Shown here piece after piece: positions 1 through 60,587 of a stretch of 64,000 nt of DNA. How positions within the stretch are numbered: position 1 is the first letter of the stretch; every line of letters starts with the position of its first letter. The position numbers were made by a program, and so were the translations under genes. The notes beneath the pieces were generated by a model. It was not told the DNA's origin and searched no databases. It saw only the letters and a list, made by a program, of their open reading frames with translations. This DNA comes from Macrobrachium rosenbergii (taxonomy: Eukaryota; Arthropoda; Malacostraca; Decapoda; Palaemonidae): NCBI RefSeq assembly GCF_040412425.1, contig NC_089741.1, positions 43,655,358-43,719,357 on the forward strand, read 5' to 3'.

Positions 1-1424
1 CCCAATCTGTTTTTAAAAATGCAAACACAAAATACCTACACTTATCTGAAGGACATTACCAATTTTTTCAATATCTGAAAGATTCAAATTTTGACAGATT
101 TTTATTTTTGTTTGATCCTAAGGTGAAAGGAAGATTGAAAATTTAAAAGTTTATATTTTTAGAAACTAATACTTTCCATATGACTTTTTAAAATTTGTGT
201 GAAAGTCTAAAAAAGGTCCTTGTACAGTTATTAATTTCATCCTTTTAAGAAATCAGTATACCATGAGTAGGCGTTTGACATTTTAAAATAATCTTATTAA
301 TTAAGGGGATAGCGGGGAGGAGACTTTAGAAAACTGAAAGGGTCTCATAACTGGCTTTTTGAGTTAAAAGTGTTTTTTTATTGTGTCCCTGAACCATGTA
401 TAAATTGATAACCATATCTCTATTAATTAAAATGTCCACTTCCTCTTCAAATAAAAAAAAATTTTTTTATTCATTGCCCCTTTAAATACAAGAGTTCTTT
501 AATGTTTTGTAGTGTCAAATTTACTCTGAAAATGTTACCCTTTTTTTATAACATGAACTAAAAAAGAACACACACACACTTAACATAAGTATCCCTATCA
601 GAGTACTTTAATTCATCCTAAAAATAGCTGGTTTGTTTAAGATAATTTTAATACGAGAGTACGAATAATTCAGAATACTGTATGTCTGATCTTTGTTTAT
701 TATAAATATTAAATTCAAAATTATGTTTTGGTCTTACGCTCTTCTCTTTTTGGCTAAGAAAGTGTGTTTAAATGCAACTAGTCTAAAAAATAAAAAAACA
801 GAGTAGGTCAAGTCTCAGATATTCAGGTTATGGCAGGTCAGGTCACACATGAAAGAACATGCGCTTCAAAGCCACTCTGGTTTCTCTCAGCTACAACCAC
901 AAAACAAATTCTAAAATACAGATTTGTTAATGGATTACTTTGAAATGAATTACCTCTGCACAACCCTGACTAACTATAAAACTAGTAACTCACTCAGTTA
1001 AAACAAACAAACAAAGGAAGATGCTACTTAATGCACAACTAGTAAAAGGTAACAAATAAATGGTCTGTTCGTCTTTAGATTTTGGTAGCCAAAATAAAAA
1101 AAAAAATGGATACTCTTAATGTTTCTATGCTTACTACAAACTGAAACAAATCTGAAGGAACTATAATCAAGTAAGTTACAGAGTACCATGTAGAACATAC
1201 TTTCCAGTATCCAAGGCTTTGCATACTGGCAAACCAATGTAGCTTACCAACAAAAGTATGTATTACACAGTCGTTAATGAGGTTATCATACAAAATAAAA
1301 AATACTAAAAACATAAACCAATATTTGAAAAAAAAAGTGTGCATGCAGTAGCATCTGGCATCTACGCCTCACACAAGCAAAAAATAAAAGAAGCGGCTAT
1401 TCACCAGCCACAGTCACAACTTAC
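1..1424. other. Ssdp 3' intron or 3' flank
   Basis: AT-rich DNA left of the exon I donor. No recognisable terminal Ssdp exon was found on the minus strand, and no other gene. AATAAA-like signals in minus orientation (TTTATT on the plus strand, for example near 102) are present but expected in DNA this AT-rich, so a 3' UTR for the read-through form cannot be confirmed. Confidence 0.5.
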
Positions 1425-49420
<47,996 letters not shown>

Positions 49421-50356
49421 CTGTAAACAAAACAACAAATATTATACTGACAATTCTATACCAAGGCAATTAAAAGCTCATAGAAATCTTACAGCTTGCA
49501 CAACTCCAAGAGCATGTGCAATAACTAAAAGGTACATACTTGCTGAGGGACATGCTAAGAGGACAACATACAATATATATTTTCCACATAGGAATCGTAT
49601 TCTAAAATGTCACTTCACTATCATGGTTATTTATAAATCAACTGTGCACTTGGCTATAATCACATTATAAGCAGCCCATCATAAAATGACCTTTCACAAC
49701 TATACCAGCAGGCTTGAAACACAAGCCAGAGGGTTCCATATAGCCTTTACTTTTAACATTTCCAGCATGTGGTGTTTGCGCTTCCATACCTAACTGGAGG
49801 CACCAAAGGTTGGAGATGGGGAGCTCTCTTTGCGACTTGGTTTCCTTGATTTCACCGAACCTTAAGAAAGTGAACACGCAAAAGCTATTTTCATTAATAA
49901 ATTTATTTCTGCAAGAAGCAGTGCCAAAAGCATTCCTTGGTTCCATCAGGTCTTACCCACCTAGAATTTTGGAGGAGAAAATAAAAAAAAAAATCTAAAT
50001 GTGACCTATACCTTGGGAATGTCAACTGCAATCTATGAAATGCTGTTCCGACATTTTACCCACTAAACCTCTGGCAGCATTTAAGGAAAGAAACCATATA
50101 CAGAACTGAATACTTGAAATCACAGAGTGTAACTCACCCCAGACAACTAGCTGTGGTTTCACAGTGAATGAATGCACGTAATCCCCAAACGGTCCAAGGA
50201 GTTGACTAAATTGCTTGGTTTAAAAAAAATGGTATGCAAGTAAAAATCTATGTTGTTATTAAATCAATATTGGCAAAACTTTATTGTTCAACACTGGCTA
50301 CATAAGAGGTATGTAAAAAATTAAAAACGCAACGCTCACAGAAAAGTAATTAATGA

Positions 50357-50629
50357 ATGAAACTCCCGAAGAAAGGAGTCAAATACCGATTTCTTTACTT
50401 TAGTATCCCGTTTAAATCAACCATGTTCGTTTTCTTCAATGAACAAAATGTGCTTCCATTTTCTTTGATGCACGGGATAACTATGAATGAAATCGTAGTG
50501 GCTGCCAACCGGGCCAGAGCAGAGGACAGACAACGAATGGTTCCTAACAACACTTTTAGAATTAAAGTGGTTAAGAACGATGGCAGCTCTATGGAACAAA
50601 ACACTGCCTTACTTTGCTTACTCTAATTG
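50357..50629 (+). other. Unrecognised open frame, GC-richer patch
   Basis: About 270 bp with composition less AT-rich than its surroundings; one plus frame (89 codons, containing NEIVVAANRARAEDRQRMVP) and two minus frames are open. No domain is recognised. It could be a fragment of a transposon coding region. Confidence 0.2.
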
Positions 50630-50986
50630 AAAGACAGCCATTTTTTCTCGCGTTTTACTTCTCTCATTACAGGGCGAACAACTAAAAATGGAACATCTTC
50701 CATACAAATACCTAACGCACACTTGTGTTCTTTAAAAAGAGAAACAACAATAACCCAGTAACAACAAAACCATGACATCTAGCAAAAAAAAAAAAATCTA
50801 GTTTATTTTTCAGATGATTACAGATATACTGAAAGACTGTGTACAAATGTTTTTAATGACATCCACTGAAGGCTAATTTATGAACAACACACGTGTCTAT
50901 GTATATGTATGTATATGAATATGTGTATATATACATATATATATATATCCACATTAAATAAAGAATATATTATATATATAAAATCT

Positions 50987-50987
<1 letters not shown>

Positions 50988-51067
<80 letters not shown>
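50988..51067. repeat. (GA)n microsatellite, about 80 bp
   Basis: Pure GA tract following a TA-rich leader (50915-50975). Confidence 0.98.
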
Positions 51068-51072
<5 letters not shown>

Positions 51073-51344
51073 CTCAAACTATATTAAATAATGTGCCTAC
51101 AGAACTTGCAAAACACAAGCAAGAACAATACAGATTTGAATTTCAAGAGCCCTGAAAAAAAATCAACTAACATTAAACATTTGTACTTGTACCAAGTGAT
51201 TATTAAAGGAGACAGACACTCAGTCATTATTTCGAAAGACAAATGTCTCTGTCCGTCTTTTATCAAGAGAGGCTTGATGAATATACTCCAATGTTTGTAA
51301 CACTGAGCCACTGATTTGGTAAACTGATATTAGTTCTAATATTA

Positions 51345-52164
51345 CCATAATTGCAGGCGTATAAGACGCACCATCGAATAAGACGCACGCCTCTTATACA
51401 AGGATATTTTGTGGCAAAAACAATTTCAGTATGTTTCATCATACATTTTTACTAAAAGATATTTTAGTGATTTTATATGGGCAAATGTATGATTCTATTC
51501 TAGCTTATATCTGACGTTATAAAAAGTGCCTTTTTGTTTTCAGCCAAGGGTTTGAACTCTGTATGAAAGTTACTGTAAATAAACAAACATTACTTTAAGG
51601 GAAACCGTACCAAACTCTTACCTCCCCTAAGGTCAGCTGTATAGTTGTTTATGTGTGTGTTACCGCGACTGCCCACCAGGGCGGCGCTTTGATTTTGTTT
51701 ACATCCACTCATTGCAAATGGCTGACAAGCGGATGAATGGCTTTTTGTCTAGCGATTAAATAAAATGTTTCCAGAGGTAAAAATAGTTCTTATATAATGT
51801 CAGACATACCAGGTGTGAGCGTGCATGCTTGGAAGAGGTAGAGTGAGATGATGTGAGCTTCCCTTATAGGCTAACTGCCGACGTTATCGTAAGCAATTTT
51901 TCGAAAGTTTGTGATAACAGCGTAATAATTCGGCTTGTTTCCAATATTTTATTATTAGTAACACAATTTACTGTAAAATTAGGCTTGTTTTTAAATATTT
52001 TATTATTAGCAATATTTTTTTGTACCAACCTAGTAAGCTCGCCGTACTCTAGGCCTAACCTAGCCTACGGCGCTCGGTCTCCCATCCGTAACACGGCCGC
52101 AGAGCGGTTTTTTGATACATTTAAAACTAAAAAAAAAGTGCGTCTAATACGCCGACAAATACGG
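51345..52164. mobile_element. TA-flanked inverted-repeat transposable element, 820 bp
   Basis: The ends form a 27-bp terminal inverted repeat with five mismatches: GGCGTATAAGACGCAC at the left and, in reverse complement, GGCGTATTAGACGCAC at the right, preceded by CCATAATTGCA and CCGTATTTGTC respectively. TA flanks both sides (51343-51344, 52165-52166). The left tip has a second AATAAGACGCAC copy just inside. The 104-codon plus frame at 51853-52167 runs into the right tip and has no transposase motif. Its size and the absence of an enzyme indicate a non-autonomous DNA element of the TA-target type. Confidence 0.75.
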
Positions 52165-52599
52165 TAGTTGTTGTAGTTGCGAATGCTTTTAGAAATCATC
52201 ATAACGTGTCTATAATTTCTTATAAACGAAGGGTCCTCTCTCTGAATTTTATGAAAATTACCAATGCTATTCGTATGACTACTTGCATGTATACGCCTAC
52301 ATAAAATAGTGGATTTTTAAGCAAAGTGAGAGTGGTATTCTCACTGCTGTTTACCCCCGACTTCATCTTTCATTTACAATTAAGATGTATTTTCATTCTG
52401 AAGCCATCCATCCTTCCAGCCTGCTGAAAGCCATTACTACTGCTGTTTTATAAAGTCGTCATCAACAAAACGCAATTGGCACCCAAATTTTAAAACGCTA
52501 CTAATTTCTCCGCAACATCCCAAAGTTTCCACTACACCAAGCGCAACACCCTTGCCCACGTCTTGTCAATGTACTTGGCATGTGCGCCCTGCATGTATA

Positions 52600-52950
52600 T
52601 GTGGGGGCGTGAGCGCCCTTCGGGGATTCCCTCTCCCAACCCCTCCCCCCTTATATACTGACAAGGGGTGAACACAGATTACGGGGTGGCAGGCATATGA
52701 GAGATGGGGGCAGGGTATTAAGAGAGATAGGGACAGGGGAGAGTAAGGGAAAGCACAGGTTCGTTGGCATGGCACACTGACCGAGACATCAGGTGGAAGT
52801 TGGCATGCACAGGGGAGGGGGGTGCTAAGCACCATAGGAACCCATGGACATTTTGAGAGGGGGAGGGGGGTAAGGGGGCACAAGGAAGGCACGCTAAAAA
52901 TACCCCCTTGGCTAGGGTTGGTGGTGCCAGAGGTGTGTGTGGTGGTACTA
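52600..52950. repeat. G-rich low-complexity region
   Basis: Plus-strand runs of four to six G (for example GGGGGAGGGGGGTAAGGGGG near 52859-52878) alternate with AGAGAG and GGTGG words. The long minus-strand frame here (52566-53003) is Pro/Ser/Cys-rich low complexity and is not taken as coding. Confidence 0.75.
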
Positions 52951-53791
52951 CAGATGCCCCGGGCATATTTATATTTTTCTTCTGACGAGGGGCTCAATCG
53001 CACAGCAAGTTACTTTGTGAGCATTTGTTGACGAAGCAACTGCGGCCTTTAAGTTATGGCACCAATGAAGAGAAAATGAATACTTTCAACTACATACAAG
53101 GGCACTTTCGTTACCAATTCAAAAATGAGGACCAAATAAAAGACACGGATCACGCACGAATTTAGGCCACACACCGAATTCCCAAACACTACTGCATTGC
53201 TATCACTTAAAATTTGAATGAAAGCAAATTAGCGACGCTGTGTGTGTGTGTATGTGTAATATCCCCGATGAAAAAAACCCGTCATGAATATGTATGGATA
53301 ACTGCTGTTAGCATATGCGTGAAGTTGAATGCAAGTACTTATTTAAGGCGATAAATCAATCACATGTCTACGCTTCATATTATATATATACTGTTTATAA
53401 TGCACACCGTGATATAGAATTATCTGTAGCCCTTAGTGTTGAGTGAACAAAACGGCAGCATAGCTTTACTGTCTTGTGTAAATAACGACATATAAATAAA
53501 AAAAAAATCCTGCTCAAACTCTATGTAAAAGTAGGTAATATTCATAAACGCCATTTCTACCTGAGCATGGGCAACTGGGACATGCAAATTGTTTACTTGC
53601 GATTACACTTGCGATTACTCACAACACGAAGAGCTAAAAACTTTAACGAAAAGGTCAACATTTCATGGGTGTATACTGTACTTACAACCACAAACACTGA
53701 GCGTATGTGTGGTGTTGTCATATATAATGAACGGGGCAACATGAACATTCATGTGTGAATAACAAAAAACAACAGCAACAACAACATCAAC

Positions 53792-53792
<1 letters not shown>

Positions 53793-53843
<51 letters not shown>
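53793..53843. repeat. (AAT)n microsatellite
   Basis: Uninterrupted AAT triplets, about 50 bp, preceded by an (AAC)-like stretch. A shorter (AAT) tract lies at 53905-53933. Confidence 0.96.
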
Positions 53844-53847
<4 letters not shown>

Positions 53848-54012
53848 CTTGACCGATATTAGCGTGCAAGAGAAACGAGTCATAAGAAAAACTGAGAAAA
53901 CTCAGTAATAATAATAAATAATAATAATAATAACAGCAACAAATCCTGAATATCTGAACTTAATCAACACGTCAGTCAAGAGGTACTCTTTACTAAAGCT
54001 AACACGTACACG

Positions 54013-54032
54013 TACACACACACACACACACA
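54013..54032. repeat. (CA)n microsatellite, short
   Basis: About nine CA units. Confidence 0.9.
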
Positions 54033-54264
54033 TACACGCCTTTCCCCTCGCCTGCTACCAATTACGTATTTCAATTCATAACGGCCGTATTAATAGCATA
54101 ACATCCTTGGCTCGCTGATACGAAGAACGCGGCGCGCGGCTGTGGCACCCGCCCGCCATTCTTGGCACGCTTCTTTGTTATCACACCTGATTAGCCATGG
54201 AAACGCCTGATCACTTCATCCGTTGCATTCGTTTGGGGCGACGTGAATTTCCACAGTACAGGAA

Positions 54265-54265
<1 letters not shown>

Positions 54266-54303
<38 letters not shown>

Positions 54304-54508
54304 TAGTATCAATAATAATAATAATAATGTTTCTGTTTAATAATTACAGCATCTGTGGAACTGCTTTTATACGTCTTTCAATTATACTATTATCACTGCG
54401 AAATATAAATAATAATAATAATAATATGCGCTAATAATAATAATAATAATAATAAGTCCAACTATCACATATATGGATCCTCTTCGCAATAATGATAATA
54501 ATAATAAA
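54266..54508. repeat. Cluster of (AAT)n tracts
   Basis: Five AAT tracts (54266-54303, 54311-54329, 54405-54425, 54433-54455, 54488-54508) separated by unique AT-rich DNA, suggesting spread of one microsatellite by slippage and decay. Confidence 0.9.
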
Positions 54509-55392
54509 CTGATTATAGTAATGTTTTTATGAGAATCATTTCCCTGACCTTGATTCGACAATCAAGTTGTCCATCTCACTGCTCTGCGGGCAAATTTTCA
54601 TATACAAACTGAAATAATACCCAATCTGTTTATTTTCCTGCAATTACTTAAAAAATATATAATTGGACATAAATACGAGAACTTTTTTTTTACAACCAAA
54701 TGAATCTAATTAGTTGCCTTATGCGAGGGTGAGAATTATTTTGTAATTGTTTTGTATTTCCCAGTTGTCCTACTTCATTCCCCGTCTTTTCTTTAAGCTT
54801 TTGTACCTTCCGAAGTCAGCAATTTTTCTTCTTCCCAGCTTGTTCCCATTTTTATAAGGGGTCGCCGTGATGCCTTCTTTTTGAAGTCAGCAATCAGGAT
54901 CGAAAGTGTTTACGACGCAATCAACGCGAAAAGAATTTTGGGCAAATAACCCAAGATCTTAAAGCAGAGAGTTATAACTCGCAATCGCAACAATACCAGA
55001 TAAAATTAATCTAAAATAAACAATGCGAGACCATAAACCATTCAAGACACGGATTCCGTAAAACTCACTCAGAAATTAACCGAAATTCCTCTCCTGAATG
55101 AGCAGGCGCATCAACATCCACGCCAAGAGCAAGCAAGAAAATGACAGTTTTGGACGAAGCAATGCGGAAACGCAATTCCTGAGAATGCATACGCACACGC
55201 AAGGGGGTTTGTCACCACGCGCAATGACAGCGCTTGCGGGCCAAACCTGACAAGTCTCCCGTTTACGTAATCACGGGAGGATGGTGTTTATACGGTCCAA
55301 GTGCTGGCAGAAGTAATGTAGGTCCGAGAGAGCCCGTTCTGCGCCGTAACCAAATATCAAGAAAATATGACAGCAAAAATGAAAAAAAAAAT

Positions 55393-55467
55393 CCTTCGTA
55401 AACAGTGACATAGAGATGTCTATTTACTTTCCTTCGTAAACAGTGACATAGAGATGTCTATTTACTT
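55393..55467. repeat. 37-bp tandem duplication, identical copies
   Basis: CCTTCGTAAACAGTGACATA... through TTTACTT is repeated exactly at 55393 and 55431, separated by a single T. Lack of divergence implies a recent duplication. Confidence 0.95.
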
Positions 55468-56005
55468 ATTTACTGCTTTCTCTACCCACCAACCCCACCA
55501 GAGAAAACATCAGATCCGGAATTCTCGTGATGCTTACGTTTCTCCTGTTGAAGCACACACACACCCACCCCCCTGTTTAAGAAGCTGCTTTTCATCCTGA
55601 CTACTAAGTTTGCATTAAGATACGGCGAGAATAACAATCACATGCCGCAATAAAAACAAACAGGACGCTGAACGTTCAGTAAGAAAAACTGATGTCAAAT
55701 TATATTTCCTTTTGATGCAGAGATGAAGGAAAATGCCATGTCTCTACTGGTCTCGTACTGTTATAGATACGATATATACAAATGTATACCGATCTCGCGT
55801 TATCATAGATACACATACGTACAAAAAGTTTTGTGTGTGTGTGTGTGACGGTGAATCCTGCCGCTTTATCTAAAAGATTTAACGAGGCTCGTAACAAATG
55901 CAATGATAGCGTGAAACATCCGCTGATAAAAAATAAAAATCACAATATTCCAAATAAAGTCAATCCCGGGGGGAGGGTAAAAAAAAAACTGTTATCCTCT
56001 AAGCC

Positions 56006-56007
<2 letters not shown>

Positions 56008-56074
<67 letters not shown>
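56008..56074. repeat. (GA)n microsatellite, about 67 bp
   Basis: Pure GA tract. Confidence 0.98.
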
Positions 56075-56077
<3 letters not shown>

Positions 56078-56919
56078 TTGGCAAAAGGCGCGAGAGTGCT
56101 CGTGCTATAGTGACAGAGGGTGAACTAACAACCCGACACGCCCTAACAACCACCGCTGATACAAACTGACAAATTGTGCCACACCGCCACATCACTCTCC
56201 TGGGGAGGAGGAAGAGGAGGAGGAGGAGGATGTAAAAATGGGTGTTTATTATTAATATTCCAAGGGATAACTGGAAATAGTAGTTTTAGTGCACAATGAA
56301 TTCCTTAATTAAAAACTTTTCTTTGATGAAATTGGGAATTAATAGAAAAACAAGGCATTACTGATATATAAAAGAAAGCTAGTAGTAACTCTTATAGCTT
56401 GTCTATGAGACTTGCTTTTTTTTAATTCATTACAGTAAACAAGACCTTCATAAAATTCAGTATTCCTGTATTCTAAGATCTAGCTCCGACCTTTCCCGAA
56501 ATGAGATCAATTACAGAACACTTTGTCTCCGTCTCGTTCAGATGGTACGAGTGTTTTTTCTCCGTGTCCCACCCAAATGGGAGGAGGGGACCTCCTACCA
56601 ACACTTAATATGAACCTCAATTCCCTTAACCTTCACGTGAATCCCCAACCCTCCCCACATCTCTCTCTCTCTCTCTCCTGTTCTACCCCCCCTAAAAAAA
56701 GCCCCACCCACGCTCAGGGGGTCACGTCCATAGCAGCCTCTATCTCTCTTCTCCTCCCCTCCCCCAACAAACTTCCTCATCCGGTGTCCCCTCCCTCCCT
56801 ACTTCCTTCCCTCCCTCTCCTACCTCCTTCCCTCCCTCACCCCCCTACACTTCCTTTCCGCTGAATGGGTTCGACTTCCTTTCTTGCTGCAATATGGCAA
56901 ATGGCGATGGGACAATGGA

Positions 56920-57238
56920 ATGGAATGGAATATAGAATTTAGGCCAAAGGAAAGCACTGGGACCTATGAGGTCATTCGGCGCTGAAAGGGAAATTGAGAG
57001 TAGCAAGGCTTGAAACGTGTAACAGGAGGAAAACCTAATTTTGCAGCTGCACTGTGATACAAGTGTTAGGAGAGGGTGGACAGCAAGATGGGGAGAGAGA
57101 GAGAGAATATGAACGGGGGTACAGTAAAAAGGAATGAAAGGGGTTGCAGCTAGGGGGCTAAGGAACGCTGCAACGAACCTTAAGTAGTGTCTACAGTGCA
57201 CCGCGTGAGGTGTACTGACGGCACTACACTCCTACGGA
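56920..57238 (+). repeat. 320-bp interspersed repeat, copy 2
   Basis: Second copy of the family at 40630-40945, same orientation, with GGAATGGAATATAGAATTTA at the start and GTACTGACGGCACTAC near the end. It carries a small GA expansion (about 57091-57105) not present in copy 1. The minus-strand open frame across it is a by-product. Confidence 0.88.
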
Positions 57239-57663
57239 GATTACTTGTTTCGTTTAGGAAGTTTCGCATCCCACCCGGGGTGAGCTGGTTTCTCGTGCCC
57301 CGGTGCCAACTAGTGCCAAATCATATAGCCCCACTCTGCGTGATCGGCGCTGGCTGGCGTAGCATTCCATCCATCAACCAGGGCCGTTATACCCGAAGGG
57401 GAGCCAGCCAGCCACCCCCCACCACACAACGAAAGCTAACGGAGCCGTTTCAAAGGCAAATCCTGCTTACTACTACTACTACTAGTACTGAAGTGTTGAC
57501 TTGCAAGCGGCGCTTCACTCCAAACGACACGTTTTCGGTGCTGTGGTCACTTCTGCTGAAGAACTTCGAGGTTCAACCGTTTTCCGTACTTCACTATAGA
57601 ACTGGATACGGGTCACTATTCATCTTGCGACATTTGGAACACTCCGAATTTGCAAAGGCTTAA
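57187..57663 (+). other. Unrecognised open frame overlapping the repeat end
   Basis: A 158-codon plus-strand frame of balanced composition that starts inside the 320-bp repeat and continues into unique DNA. It contains a (TAC)n-encoded Thr run and no recognisable domain. A start inside a dispersed repeat argues against a real gene; 57240-57663 may be part of another degraded element. Confidence 0.12.
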
Positions 57664-57939
57664 GGTGTCTTTAAAATGACAAATTTCCCATTATTTATTG
57701 CAATTATATGTAAGAGATATCACCATTACATTTCTCATTTTTTTCATAACAAACTTCAAAATCCACAAACTTTCTCTCTTGTTATGGATAAATTTAGACA
57801 GATCACTGAAATATGTTATTTCCTCCTCTCTCCTCCACAGCTGCTATCCACAGCAACCATCTAACAACCAAGTATGTAATCAGGTCAACAGAGGAATGCT
57901 AAATTTTTCTAGAAAACGTCCATTCCATTCCATCCTCGT

Positions 57940-58003
57940 TATGGTTTGGGATCGAACTCATGTCATTTAGTTGTGGGCTTGACGCTAAACTACCGGCGAT
58001 ACG
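57940..58003 (-). repeat. tRNA-derived (SINE-like) fragment
   Basis: On the minus strand a box-A-like TAGTTTAGCGTCAAG (57992-57978) is followed about 18 nt later by a box-B-like GAGTTCGATCCC (57959-57948), then GGATGGAATGGAATGG. The arms do not pair into a functional cloverleaf, so this is not a working tRNA but plausibly the head of a tRNA-derived SINE. Confidence 0.4.
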
Positions 58004-58339
58004 AGACCAAGATGTGAGAACTGAAAAAAATCAACATAAATGCAAGATAAAATTTTATAAACTTAAAAAAAAACCTACGCAAAAATAAAGGGATCTAATT
58101 GCGTGCAAACCACATACCGCCGTACGAACTGCAAGCAAAGCACATACTGCTTTTGGTCAATAAAGAATGCCACACGGGATTTAAAAAAAAAAAACCTACA
58201 TGTTGGACCATTCCTAGGCAAAATGATGGATCACCCCCAACCCCCCAAAAGATGCGAAAGGCCTCCACCACACATTCGTACCCTTCGTGAATGATTCGTA
58301 GTCAATGACTGATAGCTCGACATCATTCATAAGATAAGA

Positions 58340-58340
<1 letters not shown>

Positions 58341-58382
<42 letters not shown>
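58341..58382. repeat. (ATT)n microsatellite
   Basis: Uninterrupted ATT triplets. Confidence 0.96.
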
Positions 58383-58386
<4 letters not shown>

Positions 58387-58600
58387 TTGAAGATAATACC
58401 AACAATTACATAAACATGTTCTTTACACCTTAAATGAAAATCTTTGCTATTACTATTATATAATAAAACAAAAACCGCTGTATGTCAGTGGTGTTTGAAA
58501 TCTACCATCAATTTTAGATTCGTTAACAGATCCTAAATCATTATCTTATATACTCTCCAAACCAATATATAAGGTTATTTGCTCGATTATGAAAGCTGGC

Positions 58601-58603
<3 letters not shown>

Positions 58604-58679
<76 letters not shown>
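58604..58679. repeat. (GA)n microsatellite, about 76 bp
   Basis: Pure GA tract. Confidence 0.98.
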
Positions 58680-58684
<5 letters not shown>

Positions 58685-58769
58685 GAGGCATAATCATGAG
58701 AATGACATCTCGGAGATGGTCACAACACAGACCAGGCGTACACGAGTCAACATGCTCGCGCGCGCGCAA

Positions 58770-58822
58770 ACACACACACATATGTATATATATATATATA
58801 TGTATGTATAAATACATGTATG

Positions 58823-58858
<36 letters not shown>
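58770..58858. repeat. Compound (CA)/(TA)/(CA) microsatellite
   Basis: CACACACA, then TATATATA/TGTATGTA words, then a pure (CA)n tract from 58828 to 58858. Confidence 0.95.
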
Positions 58859-58860
<2 letters not shown>

Positions 58861-59004
58861 ACTGGATGGTATCTAGTGGAGACATTTAATCAAAAAAGTT
58901 ACAAGCTTTCTAGGACAAACGGTCCTCATTGTCAAGCATCCAGTTTGAATGAGGTCCTGTTAGTAATTGTACTAATACACAGAACAAATGTGTATGTGAT
59001 AAAG

Positions 59005-59006
<2 letters not shown>

Positions 59007-59083
<77 letters not shown>
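59007..59083. repeat. (TA)n microsatellite
   Basis: Pure TA tract, followed by CATACACACACA. Confidence 0.98.
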
Positions 59084-59087
<4 letters not shown>

Positions 59088-59554
59088 CACACACAGTAAT
59101 ATCAAGTGCTTCCTTTCAGGTGGGCAGCAATTTAGTTCAAGTGAATCATCTCCATTAACACCTGTTATGGAAATGGTTCACCGGTCGGACACACTCCTGT
59201 AAATGAAGCACAATATGTAACTTTCAAGGAGGGAACAACGTTACAATTCCACCTACTGATTTACACAAGCATTACTTACCTCATTCTAGAAGCCTACATC
59301 AACTTACTAATCCTCCGATGGGAAAATGTACGGAGATTATAATCACCAGGAAAACGTCTGAGGATTTCTCTTAGGGTTTTTTCATTAATACATTCCCCGA
59401 ACAGGAAATCTGAGGTTCAAAAGTCCTAATATTTCTTAAGAAACAACCATTAACATTTAGCTACGAACAATATATCTAAACACAAAAATATGTTTGATTT
59501 TAAGCCACGGAGCCACGGAAAAATTAAAAACGATGATTATATATATTTGCAAAC

Positions 59555-59634
<80 letters not shown>
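59555..59634. repeat. (TA)n microsatellite
   Basis: TA tract with a single G interruption near 59571. Confidence 0.98.
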
Positions 59635-59636
<2 letters not shown>

Positions 59637-59718
59637 CATAAATGGGTAGCCACACGGAAATTAGTTGTTTCACCACGTAAGCTACACAGTAAACGGCCGA
59701 AGTGTCCATGTTCACAGT

Positions 59719-59720
<2 letters not shown>

Positions 59721-59771
<51 letters not shown>
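59721..59771. repeat. (ATT)n microsatellite
   Basis: Uninterrupted ATT triplets, about 17 units. Confidence 0.97.
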
Positions 59772-60165
59772 GTGGTCTTTGTTATCACAGTGCCAGAAAG
59801 GATCATTAACACATTCCCCGTACGCAAAAAAATCAAACAAACAAAATTACACTAAAATACAACCTACAACAGAAAAACCATAATGATCAAACTCTCCAAA
59901 GTTGATTTCAAATCACAACCTCGATTTCAAAACCACTTTTAAATTATTAAAAATAAGAGAAAATAAATGAAATAAAGGACTGTGTGATGTTTCATACTGA
60001 TCATCTGTGCAAAAGTTACGGCACAGGTGCTCCGACAGGCTTTTCAAGTCACCTGTTCCTGGCATGCGTTAACATCTGTCCCCGCACCTGTGGACGTGGG
60101 AAATATATATCATAGTCAGCGCAACATGCGCGCTCCACGCCTCGCATTCGTGTAATGATCGTAAT

Positions 60166-60167
<2 letters not shown>

Positions 60168-60238
<71 letters not shown>

Positions 60239-60239
60239 A
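60168..60239. repeat. (TA)n microsatellite
   Basis: TA tract with one G interruption near its right end. Confidence 0.97.
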
Positions 60240-60270
60240 TGTAATGATCACGTATATTAATGTAATGATA

Positions 60271-60304
60271 GAGGAGAGAGAGAGTAATTAGAGAGAGAGT
60301 ATAT

Positions 60305-60341
<37 letters not shown>

Positions 60342-60494
60342 CCTATCTATCTATCTGTCTGTCTATCTATTTATCGAGAGAGAAAGAGAGAGAATCCTGT
60401 CTGTCTGTCTGTCGAGAGAGAAAGAGAGAGAATCCTATCTGTCTGCCTGTCGAGAGAGAAAGAGAGAATCCTATTAGATATCTATCTATCTATC

Positions 60495-60526
<32 letters not shown>

Positions 60527-60555
60527 ATCCTACCATATATCTATCTATCTATCAA

Positions 60556-60587
<32 letters not shown>

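Noticed and set aside
52566..53003. 145-codon Pro/Ser/Cys-rich minus-strand frame
   Set aside because: It is low-complexity translation of a G-rich region with no domain or splice context.
56845..57201. 118-codon minus frame similar to a 70-codon minus frame at 40654-40866
   Set aside because: The shared residues (NDLIGPSA) come from the two copies of the 320-bp repeat, not from a gene family.
57187..57663. 158-codon plus-strand frame as a real gene
   Set aside because: Its start lies in a dispersed repeat, the repeat's other copy has no such frame, and no domain is visible; it is listed only as an unrecognised open frame.
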